DNA of 64,000 nucleotides from positions 2,852,001 through 2,916,000 of the forward strand of contig NC_047077.1 in assembly GCF_902459465.1 (NCBI RefSeq), given 5' to 3'. The notes below the pieces were generated by a model, which did no database searches, had not been told where the DNA came from, and was given only the letters and a program-made list of their open reading frames with translations. The translations under genes were made by a program, and so were the position numbers. Shown here one piece after another: positions 12,421 through 31,245 of this stretch (positions are counted from its first letter, which is position 1; every line of letters starts with the position of its first letter). The stretch comes from Asterias rubens. Lineage: Eukaryota; Echinodermata; Asteroidea; Forcipulatida; Asteriidae.

Positions 12421-15400
12421 GAATAAAAAAAATCCGTAATTGGAATACAAAATTTCCAATTGAACACAAGTTTTCAGATACAATCGTCTTGAATATGACT
12501 TCACTTGTGACTTCAAGGAGATATATTTTACCAGAAAAAAATGTTCCTATTAGGGCCTGTAAACTTCATGTCAGTAAGCTAAGACTGAAACTAAACAATG
12601 ATATTTTATCGTACCAATCCATACAAACTCTACTTTTGCCACGATTCGGAGAAGTCACATAATTATATATGGCGTACACGCATACCCAACTTGAAACTCA
12701 TTACTAAACATTGATCATGTGGACATGTCAATACAATCAATCATTCAGTTCAGAATTGCAATACAAATAGTGTGTAATACTGATTATAGATGCTATGTCA
12801 GATTTTTGGCCGATTTGACCCCAACATTTTGATTTAAAATTCAATAGGTATTTTGATTGGGGTCGAGAATGTTACAAGCTTTCATTTGAGCCATTGCTCG
12901 AAAAAGTCCGCCAATTATTAGTAGCAGTGAAATAAAGTGCTCAAAATTATATCTCGTGACCAATTCTTATGTGTTTTATAAGAAACGTTTTACATTTTTT
13001 TCATGGTTCCTGTCCATTGAAAGTAAAAGTTAAACTTGTTTTCGTTAGAGCGGGTGATACTCTTTGAAATACCATTCACTCAAAAAAAAATCAATTTTTT
13101 AATTTCCAGTTCCTTTATTTCATCTGTGCCCAACTTCACGGTGCTGCAAAATGTAGCTAAGCAAAATAAAATTATGCTTACCAGAATAAGGTTATCAGCC
13201 AAATGATCGTGTTACATGTACAATACGTGACTGGTATCATACAAAAAACGGTACAAGGAAGCCGGCCCGTAAATGGGGGGGGGGGGGGGGGGGCAAGATT
13301 CAAATATGCTAGTGAGAAAATACCTATTTTTAATAAACTACGTTACTTCAGAGGGGTTCGTTTCTCATAATGTTTTATACTATCGACAATTCTCCATTGC
13401 TCGTTAGTCGATACCAAGTAAGTTTTTATGATAAAAATATATAAATTTAGAGCAATTAAACGTATCCAATGTCTTTAAGCCCTACTACTAGTACAGAACT
13501 AAGAACAAGGATTGGAAAGTTGGGCAAGCATCCTCTCTAATATGATGTCTCGCAACACAACAATCAGACCCGCTAATGATTCACAAAAATAGACAACGAA
13601 AAAGCTCTTTATCGCAGTCATCTTTGACACAGAACAGACAAGTTTTAGGATTTAAGTTGTCTGGACTATATTGGTCTAGAAAATATTATTCGAGGTTGAT
13701 TGGCAGCGTATGGGACTTGCGTTCCAGATCGATTTTAGAATGCATGAAGTAGTTCACGTTACAGATGATCGCGGGATTCACTGGTGAGTGAGTAGATAGG
13801 CCGAAGTAATGCAGACATATTGACTGGGACTGATGCACCGTCAAATAGGAGTTGATGATAGGTCAAAAGGTGGGGGGATATTTCACACTCGGGAACGTTA
13901 TTTTGTTTTAATATAAAAGGGGGGTAAATGATGGGTGTTTAAAGACCGTTGTGCTAACGTCTGTGGCAATAATAAACCGGGGTCTTTGAGAGTAAAGTCT
14001 AATGCTGAGCCATAATGCCCATCGGTAAATTCCTCCATTCAGCACACAAACACCGTAATTACAGGTTTTCAAAGTTATAGTTTGCGGCCACGATATTCTT
14101 CAATGTCAAAATGTAACAACATGGTCCTATAGTTAGGTATAGATTGTAACAAGGAGTCTGTGTGGTAAACACGCTTAGGCCTAACATAATTATTTTGGTT
14201 AGCCGGGCGTTGTTTTAAAAATGGTCGTGACGTAATGCACAATGCCTGGAATAACAACAAGTTTGAAAACTGATACGGAGCCCGTAAAGGGAAAGGCAAA
14301 AAGTACGTTTATTTTTTAGTTATTTAGCTGGTCGTGCAATGACCACGAACACCTCTGTTTTTGTTCTGTTTAAAGGTCATGCATAATAATTAACGCAATT
14401 TTTATAATCTTTATACTCGACAATTCTTGAGCCAAAACTCAAATTCAACAATTTTGTTACCAAAACTTATCATAAATGTTTTAAAATTCAAATAATATCA
14501 ATAACATTTCTATTGTGAAACTTTGTCAAAATCGACGATGCGTTTGGAGAAGTAAATAATGTGCCGTTTGTAGTCGGAAAATACTGTGTCCAAGAAAAGC
14601 CATCGTTTCACTACCGTTGTAATCCTTCAAACTTAAAAATGAACCTTAACCACCAAGACGGGACTTGACCAATGACGTCATGATAGCGTCATCACGTTTC
14701 GAATAATTATTAAATCGGAGTGTTGTTTAAGTACAATTGATAACTCCTGAATCACATGTGGGTTACAACAACCCATACATCATCCGAAAGTCCATAGACA
14801 TGTTTGATTTTGTCGCTGACTAAAAACTATTAAAAAAGTAATATTTTCAGGTTGAAAGGTAAAAATCATTTGATGACATCATTATTTGGTGACGTGAATT
14901 ACATACCTTGTTTTTGCATGTAATGGAACTAACTTTGTAAAGTGCTATTGTTGTTGTTGTTGTTGTTGTTGGACTTTGATTTCGTCTTTAGTCTGTTTTC
15001 ATCCTTTCCCACTTATTTGAGGTCAATTTTATCCTAAAAATGTGTTCTGTGTACAACAAACAAAATGGTGTCTCACATTGCCTGTTGTGTGTGTTCTGAA
15101 GCATGATCACTATGCAATCCACTTGGCACTTGCATACTGTGCCTCTGACCTGACTAAAAACTGGGAACTGACCTGAAATACAAAGTGAATGGCTAATACT
15201 GGATTTGAACTCACGACAGCTTGAATCTATACGCGAATAAGAGTCAATTGTTACCAACCTTGTTTGTGTGCGGTCCTTTTCATTGCATCGTCTTTTGCTC
15301 TGTAGACTTTTGTAGTGGGGCCATGTCAGTCGATGTCTGTAAGATTGACAAAATCAATAATGTTAATATTTCACTTTATTTTTGATTTGTAGATCTAGGA

Positions 15401-15918
15401 AAAACATTAAAATGTGTCCAATTAAGCTATGGTGACTACTGCTGCACAAAGAGGTTGACGTATTACAGTCAAAAATGCCGCGGCCTTCTCAGAGAATTCA
15501 CAGCAGTTTTCCTCAACAGAGGGCGGTATTCGTTTTTAAAGGATTTGCTTTTGACTTGACAGGTGAAAAAAAGTAAATTAAAAAACAAATATTATTCAAA
15601 TAATAATTTATTTAAAAGTCTTATCTTTTCATATTGCCTGTAAGAACTCTTTGGGAACGGAAGAAGGTAAACAATTTTTTTAATGAGAATTGCATTATGC
15701 CTAGGCTGTCGAACAGTTCGGCGTGTCGCTAAGGAAAAAGTATAAAATAACTGGGGTGCATCCCGTCCATTCCACCTAAAACAGGGGTTTTGTAACTAAA
15801 TAGTGTTTCGATTAATACAAACGTTGTGCTTTGTCATCTCACTCATGCTACTTGGTACATGGTAAGTTCCACACACAAATTATCACAAACAAATTTTTAA
15901 ATGACAATAGAATAATAT
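12421..15918. other. No gene seen; G run and MITE fragment
   Basis: About 3.5 kb without a gene. A run of about 19 G lies at 13276-13294. At 13324-13482 there is a reverse-oriented fragment of the TTAA-MITE (TTTCTCATAATGTTTTATAC, ending ATGTCTTTAA). A (TTG)n tract lies near 14950-14970. Nothing here has paired splice signals around a conserved frame. Confidence 0.5.
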
Positions 15919-16483
15919 CAGGGCTCGAGTTTTTCACCGGGACTGCAGGCCCGAGGCAAGTGGTCTATTCCGGGCCGGGCCAGAGATTTGTGACCGGACA
16001 AGTCATGTGGTCTTGTGTTTTTTTCAATTGAATAACAATACATGTACACATGGTGTAGTCTTGCAAACAAATTTTTAAAAAACATTCCGTAATTCTGTTG
16101 AGTATTTTATACAAATGTACATTAAAAGGATGTGACCTCTGACGTCACACGAAAACCATAACATGATTCGCGCGCATACCGCCGGGCAAAACCTTTGTGT
16201 GATGGCAGCCAGCTAGAAAGTGTACGCAATCTTTACTTTGACCATGGAGGAAGAAATTGACTACGCAACTCAGTGCCCGGCGAAACAAGACGTATATAGT
16301 ATTTTGTCAACAGAGGGCGGTTTGAATGTAAACATAGGTCACATCGTCTATACAGTGCGTTTATAAAATAATGATATTTAAAATAATAATTTGATTCTTG
16401 TCATGTGTTCAAACAAGTCTGATCCATTCAAGCCTTGTGAAGTTGTGGTGTTGTGTATTTCGTACGCCGGGTTTCAAGCCCTG
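15919..16483. mobile_element. Possible hAT-like element with CAGGGCT ends
   Basis: CAGGGCTCGAGTTT at the left is inverted relative to GTTTCAAGCCCTG at the right. CAGGG-type ends are common in hAT elements. The 8-bp flanks (AATAATAT and ATTATATT) do not match well, so a target duplication is not established. The left part is locally GC-rich. No transposase frame is present. Confidence 0.45.
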
Positions 16484-19400
16484 ATTATATTACAACTCAA
16501 CCCAAACTTCACATAGAATGTATTTTGCACATTATTTTGGAAAAGAAGACCCAAACTTTTAATGGGTAAATAATTATAATTAATAATGAATGAAAAAGTG
16601 GTGACAGGATACGGAAACTTTCCCCAACTACTCACCATACGTACAAACATGTACAAAAAGGAACACCATGGTTCAATAATGTGGTACTCCAACATGCATA
16701 GTCGAAAAACAGTTCGCCATCACTGGTATAATTAATTGAAATAGCTAGGTACATGAACATGTACCGTATAATAGATCCGCACTCGTGCTGTGCTTCTTAT
16801 AAAAAATCCCTACACGTGTACATGTATACTACATATTGTTATGTAATACAATGTCACAAACACATTCTTGACAATAATGCAAACTCCAGCTCTCTATTGT
16901 ATCAGACGATAGGGCTGTCTCGGTTTGTATACTGCACTGTGTATAGCAAACTAAATAAATTGTGTCAAACGCAATGCATCAAAAACGCAAATGAACTCCC
17001 CTGCTCTTGTAGCCTTTGTGAGGTATGGTGGACACTATAGGAGTGCACTGTTTCTTTGGTGTCTACATACAAACTCACACAAACCACGTAGCTAGGCCCC
17101 TAGTCATACCTCAAATTTTTCACAATAGCGCAACATATGAATACAAACAAAATGTGTATTTTGTACTTACATTGCGTGTTGACATCGATAGACGTGACCA
17201 ACTCGTGTAGGTTTCACTCCGTCGACCCGAGTGGTCACTGACTATAGTGTAGTTACAGGTTTTCAGACATTTTGATACAGATATATGCCACCCATCTTAT
17301 CACCGTAGTTCCACATAGTACGGATACAACTCTCAGCTCATATTCAACATAAAATATAATTCACGGACGTTTTTCACGGACGTTTTCAAGTCTTCCCGCT
17401 TCCATATTTGCAAAACATGTCAACACGTACAACGTGCACACGTGAGAAATGACAACACTGGTGTCTTTCGTTTAGACTCTGTATTGTTAGGTAATAACCA
17501 TGCCGCGGGTACCAGCCACTCAGAAGAGACTTTTGACACAAGCCCCACCCCGTTCGTGCGGGCACGTGCCTGACGTCACTGTAATTTCTGACTTAACATG
17601 AATAATTCAACAGCCAGGCCCAACTTGGGCTTGAATTTTGGTAATTTAATTTCCACAAAAGTAACAGCCTTGTCGTTGAAAAAAACCACATACTATTTTG
17701 AAAGGACTAACACTGCACGCATAATATACGTGTTTGGTTCTACCTCCATGGTTTGAACACCCAAAAGAAGATTTATCAAAGATCTATCGAAGATTTATTA
17801 CAATGGTGTTAGCAAACCATCCCATCTCGGCGGCCGTACTGGATTTTGTCTTTTAGTTTTCATCAGTCAATGGAATATTATTTTTAACAAGCTACATTAT
17901 GTAATTATTTTGAACTTTTCAGGCCAATAACTATCGTCAATCGGCCCTCGTCATTGAATCAAAATTATGGCAGTGTCCCAGCTGGGGTGTCCGCCTGAGA
18001 TTTGGTCCCCCATTGGAAAATAACGTTTGCTGAAGGAGGATGTTTCAAAAGAGGGCGCTATCGGAAGTACTTTGTACACATTTTGCCATAATGGGAGGGG
18101 CGGGACACAGACTCTCCTGCCACAGCAGCAATATCAATTTTTAAGTGGAACAGCTAAAATTTACACAATGTGTGCATGAAAGGTTAGGCTACGTCAAAAG
18201 CCAACCCCCCCCCCCCCCAAGTGTGACGTCACATCACATTGACTGGCTCAATGGGAGGAGGCCCAGTCGCACTGCAGCGATAAACGCAAAGAGAACGCAT
18301 TCTATTGGTTCAAATGCTCCACACAGAATATTGTTCTTGTTTTCGGGGCCCGTGTGGCCTGGTTTCAAACTGAATTGCAACCGAACATATTATAAATAAT
18401 ACTTCACTGATCATGTATTATAAATAATACTGAATGTATTATAAAATAGAGGGCGCACTTGAAAAATTTACGGATCATCCAAAATATCTGATTTCTGATA
18501 AATAAATTGTTTAGGTTCATTAACACTATCATAAGTCAGCATCCCCTCCCACCCCTCTCAAAAAAACAAACCTTTGTACTGGAGGGGGGATATCGTTATT
18601 GCTACGACACAGGCTTCATTTGGAGTAGCAGGATATAGAGTAGCTAACCTTCCCCCACCCCCCTTTCCAACATATTTGACATCACGATTTGTGGTGTAGT
18701 ATTATTCATACACTTAGTTCATACACTTAATAAGGGACACCAGACAAAAATACTATTTTCCTATTTTTTTTATTGATCGCCAAGTCACTGAATGCACTTA
18801 CGTTTTATAGACTTGATTTGTTATGCTCCCAAACCCAACAGTCCAAATAAAATATCAACCACTGCTTAGGGATTAACTTATACGACGGTTTTATTTGCTC
18901 TTTGAGAAATAAAAAAAGATGAAAGTACAAGTTGGTTTTTAACTTTCGTTTCTTAAATATCAACTTATATATTTTGTTTGTCTTAAAAGACGCCATAGTA
19001 ACAAACACATTAAAAACATCAACTCAATTTATGTATCCAACCAAGTTTCTCAAGTCTTGTTGTGAAAAACAACCAACAAAAGATCAATTTTATTTCCGTT
19101 TCATATCAGGCAAAATGGAGTGTGGGACACTATTGCAGAGTGGAACAATTCATCACCCCCCATCACCCTCAAAAGAAAATTGATAACATGGTCGGTCGAT
19201 TTAATATAACAAATACATGTACATTCACTGTACAGCCACAATTAACATCAATTTTAAGTTATTTTATCCAATATTTAACATGATGCGTCTTTTCTTGACT
19301 TTGACCTTTTTTATTTAACGGAACTCAGCAAGTGTGACTTTCGTTTCCAAGCCCACCCTCTGCACAGTTAAGACCATTTTTCATCTTCACAAGTTTCTTT

Positions 19401-19727
19401 GATGGAATTGGCCAAAATAATCCGACTCGAGATACTTTCTCGTATGTAAAGTACTTTTTTAAGTGCTGCTTAACCACACACAAAAATGAATTGCAAATTG
19501 AGTGCTTGCTTTATGCTTTTAAAGTTTGCTTTCCTGCGAAAGAACTTCCTGTGATTTATACTACTTTCTCCTTTACCCCTTGCTTTCAGGGGATCTTGTA
19601 CTTTTATAATTTGATTGGCTAGGCATTTAAGAACATAGACAGGGGCAATGCTTGTTTTCATTGTATTTGGTTGTATGTTACGTGCCTTCAAAACAGGCTT
19701 ACAGGCAGAGGCTAGGAGGACCTGCCA
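16484..19727. other. Intergenic and EF-1alpha 3' flank
   Basis: No further gene. The right end should contain the 3' untranslated region of the minus-strand EF-1alpha gene. A minus-strand AATAAA lies at 19310-19315, about 410 nt beyond the stop, and is a possible but unproven polyadenylation signal. A C run lies near 18205. Some GC-rich patches around 17500-18120 contain weak inverted repeats. Confidence 0.5.
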
Positions 19728-25513
<5,786 letters not shown>

Positions 25514-25570
25514 TGTGCTTTTGATTGGTGTTCACCAGTAACTTGGTTTGTAAATTGATATTGTAGAAGG

Positions 25571-28334
25571 CTGCAAGACAGAAATTATTTAACATTAGTT
25601 TTTAATTTATACAAATTTAACTGCCAAATATGTATGTTTACAGCAATCTCCCCGACCATATGGTGCACAAGTGACGCAACAGCTATAACAATTCAGGGAT
25701 ATCAACATACACAAGCGGATTGGCCAGAAAAACATTGTGTAATCCACTGGTCACACTTCATTCATAATACACCATGAATGAGTCCTACAAAAATCAAAGT
25801 TTTAGAGCACCTATGAATTTTTTGTAGGCCTTTTTTTTCTTGTGTAGTAAAGTGGTTTATGATTGACAGTAAGAACATGTTGACAAGTTTTTTACCCTCG
25901 AAAATATGTGCGCCATTTAAAAAAAAATCAGCCAAAAATTCCAATCCATAATTTGGAAATTTGAGTGTGCCATGGATTACTGAATGCATGAATGATTCAA
26001 TTAGCACATCAATTGATATGTAATACCAGAACCCTGTTTTCTAAGGGTAGGTAGTATTTTGTGCAATATTTTCTCTGAAAATGGGTAAGAAGCAATGCTT
26101 TAATCATAGAAGCACTGTCGAGCAGTTCACGTTCAAACCAGAAAAGATGTTATCTATTTTGATGTGTCATTGCTTGCAGTTAACATTTATAAGTTTAAGT
26201 TTATATATTTTTATATATTTAAGTTTCTCAGGCATTTACAAGCAAACTTTGGAGAAAAAAAAGTTAATATACTAGGCACTTGTTTTGTTTTTATACCTGG
26301 GGGAAAATAATTTGTTGGGAGGTATACTCTTTCATACACCAATAAGTCACAATGCAAATAGCTACTTGTACTAGAGGTTATTTATGTTTCATTCAGAATT
26401 TCAATTAAATTCTGAAATCATCAAGCTCAGCATCTAATCACAGTTAGTATACTTTGGCATTGAGTACATGTCTCACATCAAAAATATGCCTGTCTAGAAC
26501 GGTTCGATGCCATTTTGTAATAATCATACTATGTTGCATAATTGCTAGTCATTCGATAAGTCTGTAGTGCACCCAACTGTGAAATCTGGGCAAAGTGCAA
26601 GAAAGCCTAACATGACAAAATGCTAACTATTCATTTACAGTTGTGCATTAATTGTTAGTAACATTCAGCACAATAAAACTCAACTAATCAAAGAAAACAT
26701 GCAGTTTCATAATGCCCTATGGCCAAGGCTCTAGTAATTTGCACACAATTATGAAATAACAGAGAACAGCTTAAACTGTGGTGAAATTTGCACATTATGA
26801 AAAAGTGGAGGATTTTTTTTGGCTTGTTTTTTAACTGAAGAATTTAACCTCATGTTTTCACTTTTGTATTACCATTGTTTCCTGTAAATTTCATACATTT
26901 GTATTTCCTTGTTAAAAGAACAGAGTTAAGAAATCCTTACAAACAAATAAGCTATACCTAAACATTAACTGACTGCCCCTACTTTTATTTGCATATCTAC
27001 CTCAAAGATAAACCTTGTGAAATACAGTTATTTATTCTTCGTTGTATAAATTTAGAGTAGACAAAGGAATAATTTCTAAATTCTATTTCACTTTGGGCCT
27101 CGCAAAACATGCATGACATGATCTAGTCACTGCAACTTTTGTGTAAAAATTACCACATGGTTTTGGATTGAACAAAGAAAAAGTGATTAGCAAACTGCAA
27201 CATCCAACAAATCATTGCTTTTGAGTCCAAAGCAATGATTTGTCTACAAGTACATTTTAAAAATACAAACTTAACCATCTACATCAAAAAACTTTTTCAC
27301 CTGTAAGTTTTTCAATTTAATTGTTCTCGTGTGCCAACCAGTTTAAGACTGTTGCCCAGGAATTCATCATCAACTTTTCTACGTACTACATCGAATCAAA
27401 GGAAGGAAAAGTTTCCATATGGCGCCACCACTTTTTCATTCAATATGAAGTAATATAGTATCTAATTTATCTCAATGAGATATCACTTTTTGTAAAAATG
27501 AGTGAAAAAGTGGTGGCGCCATACGGAAAGTTATCCCAAAGGAAGCCGATATCAACAACCCCAAATTATTACAAATCATTATTACATTTTTCCCATCCTT
27601 GCAATGGATTATTAATTTCAATTGTTTTGTTCTAATTTCTCAACATAGTTAGCCTAACATTCATTCAGACTAAAACCATCTCTCACTCAATCAATTGGCA
27701 ATATCTATGGCATGCAACATGTTTGATGTTCGAGAAACAAAAATATTTTAACTTTTTTTTACTGTTTCAAGTTGGTCAACATTGAGCAGTTGAGATTATT
27801 TAAGTAGACGCCAAAATTACCAGACAGCCATTTAATCTAGCGACTGTCTAGCTGTCTACGTAATATCCGCGCTAAGGGTTCAAGTTACAATGATGAGTGG
27901 GCTTTGGCCACAAGGACATGTTTGCAAGACAAGTTTGCACCTTCGACAAATAACAAAATGGCCTAAAATTACTAATGTAACAACAATCAAAAACCAAATT
28001 CCAACAACATAACTTATTAGTTGGACATGTAATACAAACCAGTTCACTAGAATTATAAAATTAATAATGGTTAGGTTAAAATAAAATATTTAATTTGACA
28101 AAGACGTCACAAGAATGTCACATGTAAATGAGCCAAAGCCCAAATACCGGTGAAACATATTTCACTAAATTTATCATTTTTTCAAATTACAGAAAAAAAA
28201 TACGCAAACCCATGTTTTCTATGTCCTTCAACGTATCTGCCGATAACATCTACGTTACATGATGGATGATAAAAACCTGAAATTTAAAGGGATAAAAAAA
28301 CGTACTGACCACCAATAATGAAACGCTTACATAC
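25571..28334 (-). other. EF-1alpha leader intron
   Basis: A 2.76-kb intron between the 23-nt first exon and the leader segment that carries the start codon. It holds no gene. The only clear structure is the palindromic MITE at 27405-27536. A long intron in the 5' leader is common in animal EF-1alpha genes. I looked for an intronic snoRNA by C and D box words and did not find a convincing one. Confidence 0.7.
27405..27536. mobile_element. 132-bp palindromic MITE, copy 1 of 2
   Basis: The ends are GGAAAAGTTTCC and GGAAAGTTATCC (inverted), with long arms TGGCGCCACCACTTTTTCA / TGAAAAAGTGGTGGCGCCA. It is flanked by identical 8-mers CAAAGGAA at 27397-27404 and 27537-27544. The centre is AT-rich. 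A near-identical copy is at 40881-41012; related single arms occur near 16590 and 40715. Confidence 0.92.
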
Positions 28335-28357
28335 CTGATCCGCCACGTATGAAAAGG
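28335..28357 (-). promoter_or_regulatory. EEF1A: EF-1alpha core promoter and 23-nt first exon
   Basis: On the minus strand a TATAAAT box (28383-28389) is followed about 32 bases later by the pyrimidine tract CCTTTTC starting at 28357. This is the arrangement of a 5' terminal oligopyrimidine (TOP) transcript start, known for translation-factor genes and regulated by growth signals. A consensus donor (CAG|GTATGT) follows at 28335, giving a noncoding exon of only about 23 nt. Start-site placement is inference from spacing. Confidence 0.75.
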
Positions 28358-28679
28358 ACCGAAGCAAAGGCAATCATGTGGCATTTATACTGACAGGGAG
28401 GGGTTGCATGTATTGACGTCATACTCGCAATTGACGACCCCCTGAAACATTGCGCAATGGTCTTGCAGTGTGGGGCAATGATACAACCTCGTTTGCAAAA
28501 ACATCAACATTTTCTGCTATGATTCCCAAAATCAAACACAAATTTCTCAAAAGTGAACAATAATGTACGTGTACAATATTTATGAACCATTATTCCCTGA
28601 TAACATCAAATTTCAAGACGAACAATTAAAAACAAACGGAAAATTTGCATTTTTATAAAAAGATCCTAGGCAGTGAGTC

Positions 28680-28935
28680 CGTCCCCACAACAACAGCAAG
28701 CCAGGGGACGAGAGTGATAAAGCGCAGCCCGGCGGCAGCCAGTGGCCCTTTCGAAACAACGGCATTGTGGGCTTAGGCTCCGCCTTAAGCGTATACTTCG
28801 GTACGGGACTTCAACCATGCAGAACGGGCGTGAGCCCAACCCCAAACCGTGGTTTAGCAAAGGGCCGTGGCTTGCGGCCTTATCTGGCGTCACACCGGAA
28901 GACTTTACTCCCCGCAACAATCGGTATCCCTGCAT
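28680..28935. repeat. GC-rich imperfect fold-back upstream of EF-1alpha
   Basis: Locally much more GC-rich than its surroundings. Nested inverted words can be seen: GCCAGTGGCCCTTTCGAAAC against GGTTTAGCAAAGGGCCGTGG, and TTGTGGGCTTAGGC against GCGTGAGCCCAA. Open frames on both strands (28666-28935 and 28742-28972) follow this structure and match no domain I know. It could be a fold-back transposon or part of a CpG-rich promoter region. Confidence 0.45.
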
Positions 28936-29798
28936 GCGTGTCAGACACGATGATTGTTATACAATGAAATGATGATGTGACCATTGTTTGAAGGAGGGGG
29001 AATCCCATGCCCTGGCTAATGGGGGAGGGGAAGGGGGGGGGATGGGGGGGTACTCATAACGCCCAAACAGACCCGTGTGGCATGGCACACACGCTTCTTT
29101 TCTTACACCCACTTCGGTGATGAATGTTTCCGCGATGAACCATCATTGTGACGAACCATGACTAACGTTTCTTCAAACCCCACCACCAAAGTTCTGGTTA
29201 TTTCCCAGAATAACCCCCAAGTTCGCTAGAATCATGGATCATAGGAGGAATTAAATCCAGAGCTATCAAGCACGGGCAATGACCAAGGAACTTTGTAGGC
29301 TCTGTTTTCCGAGTCCTACATAAATTGTTCAATTATCTTGAAATAAAGCGGTCTAGTTTTGTCCTTCCTACAGAAAAAAATTAATTACCTTGTTCATTCC
29401 AAACAAAGTTAATTTAAAAACATTTCTTGGAAAAATAAGGCAAAACGTCAGTTAACCATCCACTATTTAGGTGTGTAACCTTCAATGAGGTTTTATTAAG
29501 ACTTTAGAGTAAGTAGAGATCTATCATTAAAAATAACAAGATTTTATTTGAAAAACGAACGCAAACGTAAACAGATCAGTTTAATATAGTTAACATTCTA
29601 AAACAAAAAGGTGGACATTTACCAGAAGAAGTACAAAATGGCAAATTTAAAAATTATTCCGTTTTTCATTAATATTATTTTATTTTCAGAATGCGAGTAG
29701 TGAGGTTATACTCAGGGAAGATTTACAGGGGCGGCAAGGCCTTTGGTTTCAATCACATCAATGTGATGAGGAATAAATACTTTTCGGTGATTATGATT
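28936..29798. other. G-rich tract, no gene seen
   Basis: Around 29015-29050 the plus strand is a dense series of G runs (GGGGAAGGGGGGGGGATGGG), with quadruplex-forming potential. The remainder is AT-rich without a gene. Confidence 0.55.
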
Positions 29799-30178
29799 GA
29801 ACACGTTTCCTTGGATCGGTCAAGATGGTCTTTGAAAAGCGTTTGTAACCGTTTGTTATAAAATGCATATAATTAGAAAGATAATTTAAAAGTAGAATAT
29901 AACTATCCACACAAGTATCACTCGAAATTGCGTGGTTTTCCTCTCACCTCGTCGACAAAGTCGGCCATTTATGGAAGTGAAAAATTTGACTTCCATCAAC
30001 GGCCGCCCGTGTTAGTTCGCAAAGTAAAAGGAAAAACACGCAATTTCGAGGCAAATATGTGTCATGGATCATTGTATTCTACTTTTAAAACATCTTTCCA
30101 ACCATATGTATTTTACAACAAACGGTTACAAACGCTTTCTATAGACCAACTCGTCCGATCCAAGGCAACGTGTTCCTT
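29799..30178. mobile_element. Long-hairpin MITE, copy 2 of 3
   Basis: Same architecture as 11793-12178: ACACGTTTCCTTGGATCGG and its inverted partner CCGATCCAAGGCAACGTGTT, with the central palindrome GTGAAAAATTTGACTTCCAT. Unusually, about 40 bp of host sequence is repeated on both sides: AATGTGATGAGGAATA followed by ACTTTTCG and GATTATGATT, at 29759-29797 and 30180-30227. That is longer than a normal target duplication. Confidence 0.8.
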
Positions 30179-30569
30179 TAATGTGATGAGGAATACAATA
30201 CTTTTCGTCATGCGATGATTATGATTAAAGTATAGAGCAAGGAACAGACATAATACCACTAATATAAAACCAAAAGTTTGGGGAATCTAAAAACATCAAC
30301 ACCCGTCCTTTACATCCCTTTTGTGTTATCCTCGACAATTCCTCAGATTCAAATGTCTTTTCCCTTGTATTTTATCTGTTTTTGTCCAATAAAAAATTGT
30401 TGTTTTTTATAGAATTCTGTGGAGATTGTCTAATAAACAAACAAACAAACGCTACAGCGCCCTCTCGTGGTTATTAACCATCCCCAAGAAAACACAATTA
30501 TTTTGTTCTTTGGTTTTTGACAATATTCATCTGATAAGCCACTTATTATGCAACTGAAAGCGCACACAT

Positions 30570-30712
30570 TAATTATTGTGCAACAAGGGTGTTTTTTCGT
30601 TCATTATTCTCTTGCAACTTTGATGACCAATTGAGACCAAATTTTCACAGGTTTGTTATTTTATGAAACTGGTCTTTGACAGTCCACCAAAGGTGTCCAG
30701 TGCCTTAAAGGG
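30570..30712. repeat. TTAA-MITE fragment
   Basis: One half of the family: CAACAAGGGTGTTTTTTCGT, TTTTCACAGGTTTGTTATTT, CTGGTCTTTGACAG and the end GTGTCCAGTGCCTTAA. The other half is absent. Confidence 0.75.
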
Positions 30713-31245
30713 AGTTGCACATTTTTTTTTATTTAAAATAGCAAATTACAAAACACTAAATTTTTTTATCCCAAAGATCATGTGGGCTGACTTAAGCTAA
30801 AGGTGATTGATAATGTTCACCTTTTGATAAAGTTTCAAGTTTTGTGTGTTTTTTCCTGCTTTTTACATTTTTTATACACCAAACTTTACTTTTTATTTCT
30901 GTAGTGTCCGGTTTTACCCACGCATTTGGGCCACGATGGGATGCATCTAAAGTGTAATAGTAAATATCGTTGTGGAGAAGGAATTCAGTCTCGTTGAGGC
31001 AAGATATGACAACAAATGACCATGACAAGAACTGTACCGGTAAGTTAAACCTATGTATCACGTGTGATAAGTAGGTTTGTGAAAAGAATTTAACAAAATT
31101 ATTAAAACAGTTTTGGGTAAAACAAAAACTCTAAAAACCCCAAAATTAAATGAATTGTTACCCAATCAGTTCTCAATGTGGTTTATACCATGATATCAAC
31201 ATAATATTTCAACAGTAGCTTTGGGCAAATTTGAATACAAATGCT

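Noticed and set aside
27360-27372. TGATGATGA word in the EF-1alpha leader intron as a C/D snoRNA box
   Set aside because: No matching D box or terminal stem at a sensible distance.
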